64,000 bases of DNA from Takakia lepidozioides. Lineage: Eukaryota; Streptophyta; Takakiopsida; Takakiales; Takakiaceae. The notes below the pieces were generated by a model. That model was given only the letters and a program-made list of their open reading frames with translations, did not search any database and was not told the DNA's origin. Below, piece after piece: positions 1 to 12,428 of this stretch (position 1 is the first letter of the stretch; every line of letters begins with the position of its first letter). Location of the stretch: positions 43,292,042 to 43,356,041 of the forward strand of contig CM060734.1 of NCBI GenBank assembly GCA_030704615.1, in the 5' to 3' direction. Both the position numbers and the translations under genes were made by a program.

Positions 1-2219
1 CAGGGGAAACAGATCTCCAGACAACTCATTTTCCCCAAGTTCCAGCAAGCTGAGATTGCTTCCAGCACCAAGCCCAGGAGGTATAGTACCTCGCAACTTG
101 TTGGAAGTCAACTCAAGATAGTTCAGCGCTGAATTCTTCCCAAAGCCACTTGGAAAACTTGTGAATAGGTTGTAACCAGCACGCATTCTTTGCAGAGTAG
201 TACAGTTTGCGAGTTCCTGTGGAATGCTCCCTTCCAGCTGGTTGAACTGAATGTCTAAAAACAACAAATGTCCTCCATGACAGATCCCTGAGGGAAGGGA
301 ACCGTTGAGAGAGTTGTTCCGCACATCAAAAGTGTTGAAAGTTAAACTAAATCTGCCGAAGTCCGATGGTATCTCTCCAGAAAAGTGGTTATCATACAGA
401 TAGATCTGTTGTAGCTGTGACAGATTAGCTATCCCAGAGGGTAAGGTGCCAGAAAGGTTGTTGGAGTTTAGAACAATCTCCACAAGGTTGGCACAGTTCG
501 CAATCTCAGAGGGAATAGAACCTGATAAGCCATTGGCTGACAGCCGTAAGCTTTGCAGATTCTTCAGTTGCCCGATCTCACGTGGGATATTTCCTGTAAA
601 CAGATTGGTGTCCAGGTGCAAGGCCAATAGCTGCGTGCAAGAAAATATCTGCTTGGGAATGTTTCCTGTCAGAGAGTTATTGTAGACTTCAAAGTACAAG
701 AGGGTCTGATTCCAGTTGCCAACTGAAGGTGGAATGGTCCCATTGAGGTTGTTCACATACACTAAGAAATCCTCCAAGACAGGACAACCACTTCCTATCT
801 CCGATGGAATCGACCCAGAAAACTGATTTTGATAGAGGTGAAGACCGATCAACTGTTGAAGTTTCCCCAACTCCGGAGGTATGAATCCTGTCAGCATATT
901 ATTTCCCAGGTACAGATACCACAAACTTGTGCAGTTTCCAAGCTCAGGGGGAATGCTGCCAGTGAAAGCACTGTCACGAAGATCAAGGTCATACAATTGC
1001 TGAAGAGAACCGAGCTCCTTGGGAATAGGGCCTCCCACAGTCTGATTATTCAAAAGAAGCTCTGAGAGATTCTGTGCATTAGCCAATCCTGGAGGTATGG
1101 AGCCCGTGAAGAAGTTACTATGCATCCATATAACAGAAAGGTTTTGAAGCTTGCCCAGCGCATCTAAGTCTGCAGAAGTGGAAAAGACAGTCCGTTAAAA
1201 GTGATTCGTGAAAGGAAAGCTACAACTTCAGTCCAAGCCAACCGATATTGTTTTTAAGCACTTGCTTTCCAAGTGTTTGAGTAAATCTTGACTCATCTGA
1301 CTGCACACAATCACAGGATCCCCGGCCACTCATATTCTGAGGGTCTAGCAGGAGCTAAAATCAGTCCGGGCCATCTAGGAACCGATCAAGCGTACAGCCG
1401 ACAGGGGGAGTTGCTCGGTGGCGGTCATTAGGTCGCGTGTGCGAGCCTGGGAATAAATTCCCGTGTGTTGCAGAGAGAGAATACAAACCTGATCTAACGT
1501 AATCAAAGCCTCCTGTCAGCAGCCCACTTTTGAGGGCGGAGTCTCTCGAGTACGCACACATCATTCTGGTGACCCTTGCATGGAGCTCATGCAACTGACT
1601 CCTAGCTAGAAAACTTGCAAGCAAGACTAGATAGCCTCAGTGAATTACCCCATGTGATGTCGCCTGTCAGGTTGTTGAGGTAGACATAGAACTCCTCGAG
1701 ATATGTGAGGTTGTAGAGCTCTGGAGGAATGCTCCCGTTCAAGTTGTTAAATCCGAGATCCAAAATTCGCAGTTCACTGCAATTACCCAACTCTTTTGGG
1801 ATGCCTCCGGAGAGACTGTTCAATCCCAAGTCGAGGTTGAGAAGTTGACTACAATTACCCAACTCTTTCGGGATAGCTCCATATAAACTGTTGTTTCTCA
1901 AATGCAGCTCCTCCAAGCCTTGCAGCCTTCCAAGGCTGGGGGAGATAGTGCCCGAAAGGCCTGCATCGCTCAAGTTTAGAGTCTTGACCGTGAGGTTATC
2001 CTTGAGGCAGACAACACCTCCCCAATTACACGGCGATGGATCGGACCCACGCCAGTTTCCGAGAATAGGAGACGAAATGTTCAGAGCATTCTTGAACTCC
2101 AAAAGCGCCTCCCCGTCGTTGGAAATCCCGTGAGCTCCGATGAAGAGAACACTCAAGAGAGCCGCCATAGCAACAATTCTGGAAGCGACATCACCAAAAC
2201 CTCCCAGAAATGTTCTCAT
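1..2219 (-). CDS. LRR receptor-like kinase, N-terminal ectodomain (partial; runs off the window at position 1)
   Basis: Two exons are visible on the minus strand: 1649-2219 and 1-1169. They join in phase across a GT-AG intron (1170-1648), and the frame stays open to the window edge, giving about 580 residues. I chose the ATG at 2219. It is followed by a basic N-terminus and a hydrophobic signal peptide (MAALLSVLFIGAHG at about residues 18-31), then an LRRNT cap with the CNWGGVVC motif. About 21 plant-type LRRs follow (LxxLxLxxNxLxGxIPxxLG), reading continuously through the exon junction. The family is a plasma-membrane receptor with an outer LRR domain, one membrane span and a cytoplasmic Ser/Thr kinase. 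The span and kinase lie outside the window, so an LRR receptor-like protein without a kinase cannot be excluded. Repeat number and architecture suggest an LRR-XI/XII-like receptor; the ligand cannot be inferred. Confidence 0.88.
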
Positions 2220-4190
2220 GGCTGCAGATGGGGATTGTCGCAGGAGAGAGAGTTGAACGGAACTAGGGAAACAGGGCCTAGGAGCTTCCAGGAACCAGCA
2301 CACACCGTATATCAAGCAAACTGACAGCCGTGTACCAAAAAAATGCCAACATTTCCAATGGCCTCAGATGAGTTCTAGGCGAATCGTCTTCTCCAGGGCG
2401 AAGGGGATGAGGAGAGTAGAAGCGGAACTTGGAAGAAGAAAAGGGAAGAGGTCAATTGTTGATGGAAGATCTCAACGCAGCTGAAAGCCATTTACAACCG
2501 AAGGCCAGCATTGTATGGTCTCAAATGGTACTACTTGTCTTCTCAATGGCGAAGAAAGGAAGAAGGACGAAGGACTCAGAGGAAGAAGGACTCGGTTAGG
2601 TCTGAGCTATCCCAGAGCAGACGAGGTTAGGAAGTCCAAGGCACCATAAAGAGAAGAATGCTGCAACCTTCGAGGAGAAGACAACATTCTCTTCAGAAGC
2701 AACATTTCACTATCTAAATCTAGGTTCCCTTTCGTCTATCTGGAGAGAGAAGGAAAGGGACGACGATGGGCGGTGCAGTAGGTGGGATAGGGATGGATTA
2801 TCAGTGCTTGAACGCTCGCATCCGCCACTAGAGTCAACGCCTGTCACCTGTTTTATGACCCCTACACTTTCCACTGCACCTCCTCCACACCTATAACAAA
2901 ATTTTCTATATTAGAAGCGGATGGGAACAAGGAAGACATGAAAATATAAAGCACGACAACTGGATTGGGAATCAATTCTCCACCCCACCGGCCTGTCAGA
3001 AAACCCACAACTTTCGATCACTCTCAGCACCACTTTTCTGCAGAACTTTGAAGTGGGTTTCCAACCGCATCAACCCCACCACAGCCTCACCTGGTATCAT
3101 TCTTAATGTCATGATCTGGAATGTGTATTCGGAACGTGCACGGGAATGTCCATGATCATCACATATGGAAAGTCCGGATGCTGCCCAGAGTGGGGTGAAC
3201 TAGGCAGACAACACCTTATTATGTGATAACCTGAGCTGGGCTTACTAGCTTACTCCTCAAAAAGGAAAGGAGTAAGTTTTGGTGAAGGAATTAGTTGACC
3301 TGCGTCGTTTTCAATGACAGCACAGGAAACAGTGTGGAAGCAGAGGGAGGAAGAGTGGGCGATGGTGGGCACCACCATTGCCTGCTGCATCCAACTTCCA
3401 AGAGACGGCTCTGCTCTTTGGGCTACCTACCTACCTAGGCATGTGAAATTGGACCTCCATGTTTTTCAGCTGGGTTGCCATGCAATCAGAGAGGGGCATT
3501 GTTGCAGAACTGGGACCCACAGCAGACATGATGCTTGGCAAGGTCAAGGAGAGGGATGCAGTCAAACTTGGATTGCAACTGCTACACGTTGGTGGGCTCA
3601 TAAGGCCGGCCCCTTATTTATAGTGAGAGGAAAAAAATAGAATCCAACTCTTTTGGAAACCTGCCCAGAGGACACAGATGAGAACTGCTGAGAACCAAGT
3701 AGTGGTTCCGCAAGTTTACATCTTGATAAAATCTTTGTTTCTTCAGTGTAGACTGTTGCCATACTCTCCTCCAATCATGCTTTGCTTCTACCTCTGCTAT
3801 AATCAGTAAGAGGGGGATGAAGACTCAAATGTAACTTATGGTATCACTTCAGTCAGCTGATGCTTAGGTTGATGCCCTAAAGTCGGCAAAATTCCCCAGT
3901 GACTTGAAAGTCCTCAAAAGACCCACATATTAGGTAGATAGTTGACCAAGTACCCCCTTTTTAAGTATAGTTAGATTGTCTCTGACATCCACTATGATGC
4001 ACATATGTGGCCTTGTTACACATTGGCAACCTGCTAGATTTTTATTTATTTTTAATTCTAAATAGATTCATATGCTAGATTCATATTGTTGCTATTAAGC
4101 TAATAAAACAGCACATTTTTAATTTCATTTCTTTTATATCTTGTTTGGCGTGTCAGCTTGGTTGTTTACTTTTTGCAACTATTTATCCAA
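2220..4190. other. Intergenic spacer upstream of the LRR receptor gene
   Basis: This holds the promoter and 5' UTR side of the receptor gene. I see no convincing gene. An open frame of 108 codons at 3314-3640 (plus) has no recognisable domain and an amino-acid make-up like random sequence, so I do not call it. The part from 3950 on is AT-rich. Confidence 0.5.
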
Positions 4191-4633
4191 ATGTTCGAAC
4201 CACTGTTGTACTGGTATCAGTTTCAGGACATACCAGACTGGTCCTACCAGACGTATCACCAAACTTTCATACCAGTTTGGTCTATATAATGGTGGATGTA
4301 TTTTTTCCAGATACTGGTATGAGTATCATGACCACAATACCAGCTGGTATGAGATAGCAATTCTGGTATCAATCCAAAGCCATCTTGAATTACAAGTTTA
4401 TCAAATAGCAAGTATCAAGTGAAAACAAATACAGTGCAGATAAAGAACTAAATATACATAATGAGGAAGACGGTGGGGAGTACTGGTATTGTGGCTGGTA
4501 TGAAAAAACTGATACCAGCCTGGTCTGGTATATGACCAAGTATTCTCCCAAATGATACCAGACTGGTCTGGTATCTATATGTACATACCAGTCCTTCACC
4601 TATTATACCAGTCCAACACAGGTTCGAACCACC
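4191..4633. repeat. Foldback/MITE-like element with TACCAG-CTGGTA palindromes
   Basis: The ends are inverted copies of each other: GTTCGAACC followed by TGTTG and ACTGGTAT at about 4194, and the reverse complement near 4605-4632. Between them the heptamer CTGGTAT or its complement ATACCAG occurs more than ten times. Several copies are paired as perfect short palindromes such as ACCAGACTGGT and ATACCAGCTGGTAT. There is no coding capacity. The structure fits a non-autonomous DNA element. I could not identify a target-site duplication, so the superfamily is open. Confidence 0.6.
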
Positions 4634-5209
4634 ATACTTAGAACCGCAAGTTCTAGAATGCGGTTTTTATTTTATGTTGGGTGAAACACACTTTGCGTCC
4701 AAAATGTGCATTTCTTGGGTGTTTGATATGGAGTGACCACAAGCTAGCATAAGCTGGAAAATAAGTTCGCGTAAGTACAATCCACTAAATATGTTTGCAA
4801 ATGGCTTTGTCATTTTCCTGTAGCAGGCCCCGCAGCCTGCAGAACGCCATTGCATTTCATCCAAGAGTAGAAGACATGTTTACAAGAGGGAAGAGAAAGA
4901 AAGAAAATGAAATGATGTTCGTTGAAGGAAAAAACCCAAGCGTGAGTTGGTTGGTGAAGCCAGGGATTCTGCTGTTCGTGAGCAGATATTGGGAAGGTAC
5001 GTTTGTGATTCTCAAACATTGTGATGTTGTTTCATTCACATTCTAGGCGATATGCTAGCCTTGTAGCCCAACTTGAGCACAACCATTTCCTAGATTCACC
5101 TTGTGTAGCATTTGCGCATGCTTCTCTTTGTCAACATATTTAATCTTGCAATGTCATACGGCTGTGGAGAGCTACTTCACATGCGGACATCAAATAGAGA
5201 GGTCAGATT

Positions 5210-5720
5210 ATAACTTTTTGTCACCACCTTTGATTTGAATGAAACTTGAAAATAGAGGTAGAAAATGAAGTTGGCTTTTCAAAGACATATTACACATTAC
5301 AATTGATTGAGTTGACAAGAAATGGGAGGCACAAATGCACAACAAGGTCGTGCAGCTAAATACAAACAAGATGAAATGGAAGGGGCTCAGCTTTTTGGAC
5401 ATAACTTTTTCTCACCACCTTGGAGTTGAATGAAACTTGAAAACAGAGGTAGGAAATGAAGTTAGCTTTCCAAAACCATATCACACACTACAATTGATTG
5501 AGCTGACAAGAAATGGGAGGCAAAAATACACACTAAGGGCATGCAGCCAAATATTACAAACAAGATGAAATGGAAGGGGCTCAGCTTTTTGGACATAACT
5601 TTTTCTCACCACCTTGGATTTGAATGAAACTTTAACATAGAGTTAGGAAATGAAGTTAGTTTTACAAAGACATATCAAACACTACAATTCATGGAGTTGA
5701 CAAGAAATGGGAGTTATAGC
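5210..5720. repeat. Tandem array, about 193-bp unit, about 2.6 copies
   Basis: Units start at 5210, 5401 and 5595 with the shared block ATAACTTTTT(c/g)TCACCACCTT, so the period is 191-194 bp. Each unit also carries TTTGAATGAAACTT, AGGAAATGAAGTTAG and GACAAGAAATGGGAG blocks. The third copy breaks off near 5720. Divergence is roughly 10 percent by eye. No coding frame runs through the array. It could be a small satellite or the internal repeats of a dead element. Confidence 0.85.
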
Positions 5721-5869
5721 ATGAATTGGGCTTCACAAGGAAAGCTCTTAAATGAAAAAGGATCATGTTGACAATGACTCAATATCCAGACTTGCGGCAT
5801 GCTATTTGTGGTACCACGTTCTTCCTCTAATTTGTCCTTTCCCTAGCATTAAGTAAGTCTGATAGGCCC

Positions 5870-5940
5870 CACCCCCGAAAGGGGGCAGTAGCCATGAGGC
5901 GAAGTGGCTCTTAGTTACGTCGGTTTTGGCTAGAGTCTTC
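5870..5940 (+). repeat. SINE-like 3' tail (dispersed family, copy 1)
   Basis: The block begins near CGAAAGGGGGCAGTAG and ends in TTACGTCGG...GGCTAGAGTCTTC. Related blocks occur at 13501-13560, 29359-29439, 47111-47178 and, on the minus strand, 61196-61225. All share an AGTA, GAAG, TTAC, (g/c)GGCTGGAGTC order. Because the similarity stops at the same 3' end, I read it as the tail of a short interspersed element. The 5' head is not recognisable here. Confidence 0.4.
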
Positions 5941-6240
5941 TGGCTCTCTTATGTGTGTCTGCGAGAGTGTTTACACGTCATGCAAGATTCTTTGCTCTTT
6001 CTCTTCTTCCCCTCACATTGTGCTCCCTCACAACCTGATCATGGCCTTGTCAAAACTTCAGACACATATCATTGTTTTATCAATATGGATTATTGTGATG
6101 CAAGCCATGAAGGACATTATCATGCCAATGGAACTTTACGGTGGTCTGCCAATATCCAGTAATTATCATTTGTACAGTTCTTTCCCATTTTCTCACAAAT
6201 GCTTACTGCATTACAGCTTTCAAAGCATCGACGTATTAGT

Positions 6241-6858
6241 TGTCCATGGTATATTGAAGATATACCCTATTCTGATCCCTTACGATTCAAACAATTTTTT
6301 TCATGTGAGCCCTAGTACATTTGAGTATATATGTGATTCTTTTAGAGAAGATTTAAGTGCATGCCCTCCTGCTCCATTGGATACTTTGCCAAATATAAAT
6401 TCTTAGTTGAGAGACAGGTGGTTGTTGCTCTTAGAAGATTTGCCACTAGGGATTTGCTTTTAGGGATTGGTGAATTATTTGGTTTGGCCAAACTAATATT
6501 TATCCACATTATTTGGAGATTTGTGGAATCACTGAATAGAAGAGCCCAACACCAGTTGACATGGCCTACTGGTCAGCGAATGGAGAAGATCAAGAAAAAC
6601 TTTCAGCAATTCCGTGGTTTACCAAATTGTTGTGGGGCAATTGATGCAACTCATTTTCTTGTTGAATTACCCCTTGGTTGTAATTCAACTGCATATAGAG
6701 ATTACAGAAATGGACAAAGTGTTTCAATGCAGGCAATAGTGGATTCAGAGTTGCGATTTCAAAATGTTTTTGCAGGATGACCAGGTAGCATCCATGCTAG
6801 CCGTTTATTCAAAAACTCTGGTTTCTATAGAAATGTTGTTTGTAGAAAGGGAACATAG
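6241..6858 (+). pseudogene. PIF/Harbinger transposase fragment (DDE_Tnp_4), broken
   Basis: Translation gives the plant Harbinger nuclease core in order: PWYIEDIPYSDPLRFKQFF, then VSPSTFEYICDSFRED, LVERQVVVALRRFAT, WRFVESLNRRA, WPTGQRMEKIK, GLPNCCGAIDATH and QAIVDSELRF, ending PGSIHASRLFKNSGFYR. The first acidic catalytic residue sits in GAIDATH and the second in IVDSELRF; the third, expected further on, is absent. Three lesions are visible: a one-base shift in the T run near 6300, a stop and frame change near 6404, and TGA in place of a conserved Trp codon at 6778. No Myb-like partner gene or terminal inverted repeats were found. This is a dead relic. Confidence 0.88.
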
Positions 6859-7675
6859 GCCCCGTTACTCAAATTAAAATAGAAACGAATATCCTCGATA
6901 AACAATTAGGCGATATAATCTGGGGATCCTCCTATGGCTGCCATCATTAGCCTTACCGTCACTCAAAGAAACCAACTGAACTTAGCAGATTCTCTAGTTC
7001 GCCTAGTTCACTCTTCGTTGGATTATCCTTCACGGTTTTTCCTGAGTCTGTGCCTCATGGCAGCCTTCCTGCTTCAAAGGGTTTTAAATTTTCCCTTCAA
7101 TAATCATAAATAAAGCTCTCAAGGCCTGTAATGGCTAGATTCCACCTACCTTCTTTTTCGACATCCGGATGAACGTCAGACAATGAGAAAAGTGGATGAA
7201 TGACCGTTATGAAAAAGGCTTGGATGAATCTAGTGGGATCTATTTTTAGACTTGTTTTATGTTAACAGCTAGCTTATCCCAAGATTAGGCTATGTGGCAT
7301 CCCATTTGGATGAACACCTGGGTGTAATATGGTAAACCAATCATGTATGTTCAGTGTGATAATCCCTAGTGAGTGTATGTGCTGAATGAACTGTGTGTGA
7401 ACGGATGTACTCACAAATTACATGTTACGCTCTGAGTCCTCTACGAATGATCCTGTCTACCTCGCTTGCCTGCTTTGCCGAGCTCACATCCCCGTGCTAG
7501 CTCAATACCCGTAGAGGAAGAGGAATAACCGGGTGCGCGATAATCTGGTTTCACAAGCCTTCCTCCCCTTTTTCCATTATAGATTTTCTTTTAAAGGGAA
7601 CATGGGATCGACAGCCCACAATTCAGGCCCTTGCTTGAGGAAGGGGGAAAACTGACCTCCTTTCATTTATGGGCC
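6859..7675. other. Spacer after the Harbinger relic
   Basis: No gene or clear repeat is visible. It may include the untranslatable remainder of the Harbinger element, but I could not align it to known transposase blocks. Confidence 0.4.
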
Positions 7676-7818
7676 ATGAGACCTACAGGACGAACCCCAG
7701 ACAGACCGTCACAGGAACAATCCACACACAGACGGAGCAGGGCAGCTGGTTTGAACCCCAAACCACCAAGGTGACACACTGTGCCCTTACCAGCTGAGCT
7801 ACCAACTGATCTAGCCCA
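7676..7818 (-). repeat. tRNA-derived SINE (Pol III box A and box B)
   Basis: Reading the minus strand from 7818, the sequence has a tRNA-like head: TAGCTCAGCTGGTAAGGGCA (box A consensus), then about 25 bases later GGGGTTCAAACC (box B consensus). Cloverleaf pairing is incomplete and there is no CCA-proximal acceptor stem, so this is not a functional tRNA gene. An unrelated body follows the head, as in plant SINEs. The 3' end is uncertain. Confidence 0.6.
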
Positions 7819-8330
7819 TTTCCATTTATTTTTTCAAAAAAAAGAGAAAGAGCACTGAGTGCCACCCAAGTGACTCTGGGCTCAAAATCCTGCGATGGTG
7901 ATCAGGCATCGTCGTCTCCCTACCCCTCTCCCTGCCATGCACCGGCACCCCCTTCACACCTCTGATGGCTGCTGTTAAGTATTCGCATCAAATGCCGACG
8001 GACGAGCAGGAAAATGTCTTGTTTCTCACAGTCATGGATGATGCACGGGACGAGATTCTAACATGTGAACGCTGCATAACTTATTTAGTGTGGGAGAGTG
8101 TGCATTGCTGACACAGTAGAGCGTCCCTTGTTATCACCTTCCCCTTTGCTTATGTCGGTAGGTAGCAGGCTGCAGCTCACAGGGCCCACTGCATCTCACA
8201 CAGTGCATCCCAAAGAACCCAGTTTTTATTGTAGTGGGGTGATCTGCTTAGGGGCCTGATTACTGGGTGGTGAAGAGGTTGGTCCTCAACACATTTGCCT
8301 TTTAGTCACAGTCCTTGTAGGATCCACGAG

Positions 8331-10231
8331 ATGGTAGGGAGATGGGCGCTTGCAGCAAACATCGGTCTTGTGCTGTGTCTGCATCTGCTTCTATGGGAAG
8401 TGGAGGTAGCAAGTGCGGCGAAGAGAGTGCATATACCAGATCAGCTGGACGACGTGGTGGATAATGAAGAAGATGAGGCGTGGAAGGCGTGGGGCAAGCC
8501 CAAGCCCAAACCGATTGTGTTTGACCCACCTCCGGATTTCGATGGGAAGGATCTGGAGAAGTATCAGCTGGAGATGTTGAAGCGTCAAACGGGACCTTCC
8601 ATGGGCTTCGTTAAGCTCCGTCTTGGTGTTTCTCGCAAGCCGGTACGGTATGTGTTGTCTCTGCATTGCGTGTGTGTTAGAGAGACGGATGGATAAGTTG
8701 TCTATACTCAGGCCGCACTAAGACTGAAATCACGCCCTGTTAGGAGTGAGCTCAAAGTGGAGTTGAGGGGATAAGGCGGGGTGAGGGAGCTGGTTCGATT
8801 GCTGGGTTCCATGCACCTGATTCAGAGGTGAAGTTGCATGTGTACCATTGCGAGAGCTCTTGCAAAGGAGCATCTACTTGCAAGGTAGGAATATAGATTG
8901 GCTCTGCGGCGATAGACAATATGAACCAGGATACCAGCATAGCATGCGAGGGTTGGGTTGGAGATCCATGCTAATGAGGGTTAAACTCAGGGTTGTGCAC
9001 TGGTTCCTGATTGAGAATCAACCAGGAATGCGTGAAGAATCTCTGCTCTTAGGAGAGCCATAGTGCCATATCCAAGGTCAGGGTTTTGGTATTTGGCTAG
9101 ACGATAGTACACAAAAGTCATATTGTGATGTGGAAACCAACCAGGGATGAGGTCAGGTTTAGTGTGAGGACAGACACACGTAAATTGTCAAACTATTATC
9201 TTGGTGTGAACTGCTGTGAGTTGGCCATGCAGGAAGAAGCCAGCATGATTGCAAGGAAATGGTCAGAACTATTGAAGACAGGATCTATTGCAGCTAAAAT
9301 CTATGCGGTAGACAAGAACACTATCATGTTTGCTATTGAAAATGGGCAGGACACACTCGAGGTACGAGTTTTCCAATGTTATAAACTGTTTTACTTCGAT
9401 TGACAATACCTACTTTCCTTGAGCTCTAAGTGGTATGTTTTTCGGCCTTACTTATTGATCAGGATAAAGTTGTTGAAGATGTAGGTGGGTGTTGCTGGGA
9501 TTTCCATGAAGGATTGACTGCATGTGTGATAGAAAGAGTGATCATTATGAGACTCTGCTTGGCACAACCTTTTAACCCTGAACCAGACACCTCATTTGGA
9601 TGGGAAAGAGATGGAGGGGGCTAATAGAGGGTGACAGGATTTATTTGCTCGGAGAGGTTGGATGGAAGTTTCTGGTTTATATATAATGTGTTCTGGTTTG
9701 TTTGGCCTTTCCTAATAAAAGCCTTTTACTCCGAAGTAAAGCTTGTCATTCAGTTACTCTTGGAGTCAACGAGACTTGCTCCTGTTGGTTTGACATCGGT
9801 GGGGAGCCTAGTTCTGAATGCTCTGATATCTCATTCTGATCAGCTATCAGGAGTTGAAGGGGTTGTAAATTGAATGGTTACCAAGGCTCTGTATACACTG
9901 TCAACTAGCATCGACATTTCCATCAATGCAAAATTGTTCACATGGAGTGTTTAGTTGAGTTCTCTCATATACCCTAATGAGCATTCCATGAGACAAAAAT
10001 AAGACTCCATTTTACTCAAGTGGCCAAAGAGATTGACTTTTTTTGGCTGATGGGTTGTAACAGGTGAAAGACTTTGTGCTTAGCCAGTCTGAAGCATATG
10101 AATTTAAACTTGGGAACAACGCATTTCGGCGGCCGGGTGACCCTCCCTTGGAAGTGGTAGTGGAGAGACTAAGGTCTCAAGAGGCCAACAAGAAAGCACA
10201 GTCGGCAGAAGCAGACAAAGAAGAGCTTTGA
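8331..10231 (+). CDS. MESD-like ER chaperone (202 aa, 3 exons)
   Basis: Exons are 8331-8642, 9233-9361 and 10064-10231, all in phase 0. The protein starts with a hydrophobic signal peptide (about residues 1-29, ending VEVASA), followed by an acidic stretch (DDVVDNEEDEAWKAWG) and a proline-rich linker. Then comes the MESD fold region: GFVKLRLGVSRKPEEA, AVDKNTIMFAIENG and VKDFVLSQSEAYEFKLG. Animal MESD has the same order, including a matching IKDFLVSQ-type strand, and is an ER chaperone for the beta-propeller domains of LDL-receptor-related proteins. The last four residues are KEEL, a KDEL-like ER retrieval signal. Plants lack LRP5/6, so the client is unknown. It is a single gene transcribed toward the oxidoreductase gene. 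Homology is confident; function is inferred. Confidence 0.88.
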
Positions 10232-12428
10232 TTTGTAACAGATGCCCTCTTCGACACTCGGATGATTGAACTCCAAGACAGTTTCCTTGCAACTGATGGC
10301 CGCCTCACCGTCTCATCCACAGGAATTTACGTAAGCGAGGCTTGAGGAGTTCTCAACCAGACATTTGCAGTCACGACTTCCAGTTGTATCTTGTGGCAGG
10401 AGACGGGGTTTTCTTAAAGTCTTTTAGTTTTCTTGTCAGTAAACCCTTGTCAAAAGCTGAGCCTTAGGACAGTACATCAGTGTTCATTGGGCTTTTATTG
10501 GTGGCCATGCAATTTTTAAAGCTATTCCGGTTGAACTCTTTGTATCATACATCGGCGAGGCATGTTTTGAGAGTTAGGAATGTGAAGTTGGCTGTTGTGG
10601 TACCTCAAATCCTTGAGCACTCACCAGCCTGAGGCATCTTCAGGAGCTAGAGCTTTTCTGCAACTGCCTCCAACTTTCCAGACCTGCACAGTGACTATGG
10701 TGAAGCCACCCTATAGTGCACAGTTCCCAATACCATCAGAAATGCTCCCACATCTATGTCATCCCTTATGTTGAAGCATGCTGCAGACTCTGTGATGAGA
10801 ATAAGTGGTTAAAGTGCAGGATTCACAGAAACAGGGAAGAGGCCAGTTTTCAGTACCCAAGACAAGGGAAAGATGTGGCTCTCTAGGACGTTCTGGTTGA
10901 GGAAAGTAGTCTGGATCCTATCCCTCTTATTTCAACCTCAAGAAAAAATTCTAGCTGCACAGTTTGTGACAGAATTGGCGATGGGGCTGCGTAGCTGTAT
11001 ACACATAACCACATCAAAAGTCCTTTACTTTGAGACCCCCTTTATCAATTCAAGTACATACTAATAACTTTGCAGGTCTGGAAAGTTGGAGAAAGGCTAA
11101 ATGACATGATATGTCTGGTTTTCTCGTCCAGTGTGGATGGCGCTTTGGCCAGAGGGTGGCTTGGGCACCCACGAGGGCTTGGTGTTCAATTCCTGGTCCA
11201 GAAACAATGTTCTAGAGAGGCTTTCAGCTTATTATCATAAGCAGCAACGCATTCCAGAGAGTATTCGAAGCTATACCCACATGACATGAAACTCGCAGGG
11301 GAAATTTTGAAGCAAGAGATGCATATATGCAGATATTGAATTTAGCTCCAAGACTTGTAATGGATTGCAGGACTACCTAAGACTCCCCCTACAGAGCAAG
11401 TAATCCAGGTAGCCCCATAGGCAAACCTTCCAGAGAAGGTGATTGAGATGTTCAGGAGAGATTTGACAACTACAACTGGGAAAAATCTCATGGAATTCCT
11501 GAAAGACCTTCCCCAGTATATATGTGCATACTATACATGTGCATACAATACCAGACTCTGCAACAATTCATCAAAGACTGTCTGAAGGACTGTACTCCTG
11601 GTTGACAATGATAGAACCAACATCATACCATGCAAAGATGTCAAACAACAAGCCTGTGCCTAGTTGAAACCCTTAACAACCAATCCCGTATTTTCAAGGG
11701 ATGTTTTGATTCTCACCACAGATAATTTACCAACTCCAGCAGGTGGGTAGATGTGTACTTACAACCTCTAGCAACCAGCCACATCAGTGTGCAGTGGCTG
11801 TAGTGTTATGCAGACAACTTACCATGTGAAGAGTCCAACATCCCAGAGTACAAATGCCAACACTGTACTTGCATTGAAACGCAGTGGACCACAATTTTCA
11901 CACATGTAAGTAAAGGGATAAGCAGTCTTTGTTAGGTGGTGTCTTTTTAGTGACACCAATCTGTTTCATTCGAAGAACCAGTATGGTTGCCGCCTATCAT
12001 GTACAGCACACTGCCCAACACCCAGTGTATCAAAGAATCTGAGTGCTTGCTCCTTGAGAATTAGTCTAGCTGATTCAACCCCCCGGTGGAAGGAATGATG
12101 ACAGCATATACTTTCTTTGTAATGGTCTGCGTTGTATGGGATGATGAAGCCTTTAGCAACAGCTGTATCAGATCCACGCAGTGGTCCCATCCAACAGCCT
12201 CCAACAGCAAATGGGCTCACATCTTACCAGAATGGCCCACCATGGATGCAATAGTCTGTGAGAACCATTTAATACAGGATGGCTGCGGTATCTTCAGTTG
12301 AGCAGCAAGTCTGAATCAGGAAGCCCCATGCTGATGCAAGATTGCGCAGTACTGAAGGGGATCCTTGTTTTGTTGTGTTGAGCAAAGACAGCAGAAGAAC
12401 AACTGCAGAATTCAAATGAGTGGAATGA
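10232..12428. other. Spacer between convergent genes (MESD-like and oxidoreductase)
   Basis: This contains the 3' UTRs of two converging genes. Near 11135-11215 the sequence GGCCAGAGGGTGGCTTGG, then TGGTGTTCAATTCCTGG, resembles a weak Pol III box A/box B pair, possibly an old tRNA-derived SINE. No protein-coding gene is recognisable. Confidence 0.45.

Noticed and set aside
3314-3640. 108-codon open frame (plus) as a gene
   Set aside because: No known domain, no splice partners and random-looking composition in a repeat-rich spacer.
7676-7818. Functional tRNA gene on the minus strand
   Set aside because: Pol III boxes are present, but no complete cloverleaf can be drawn and a non-tRNA body follows.
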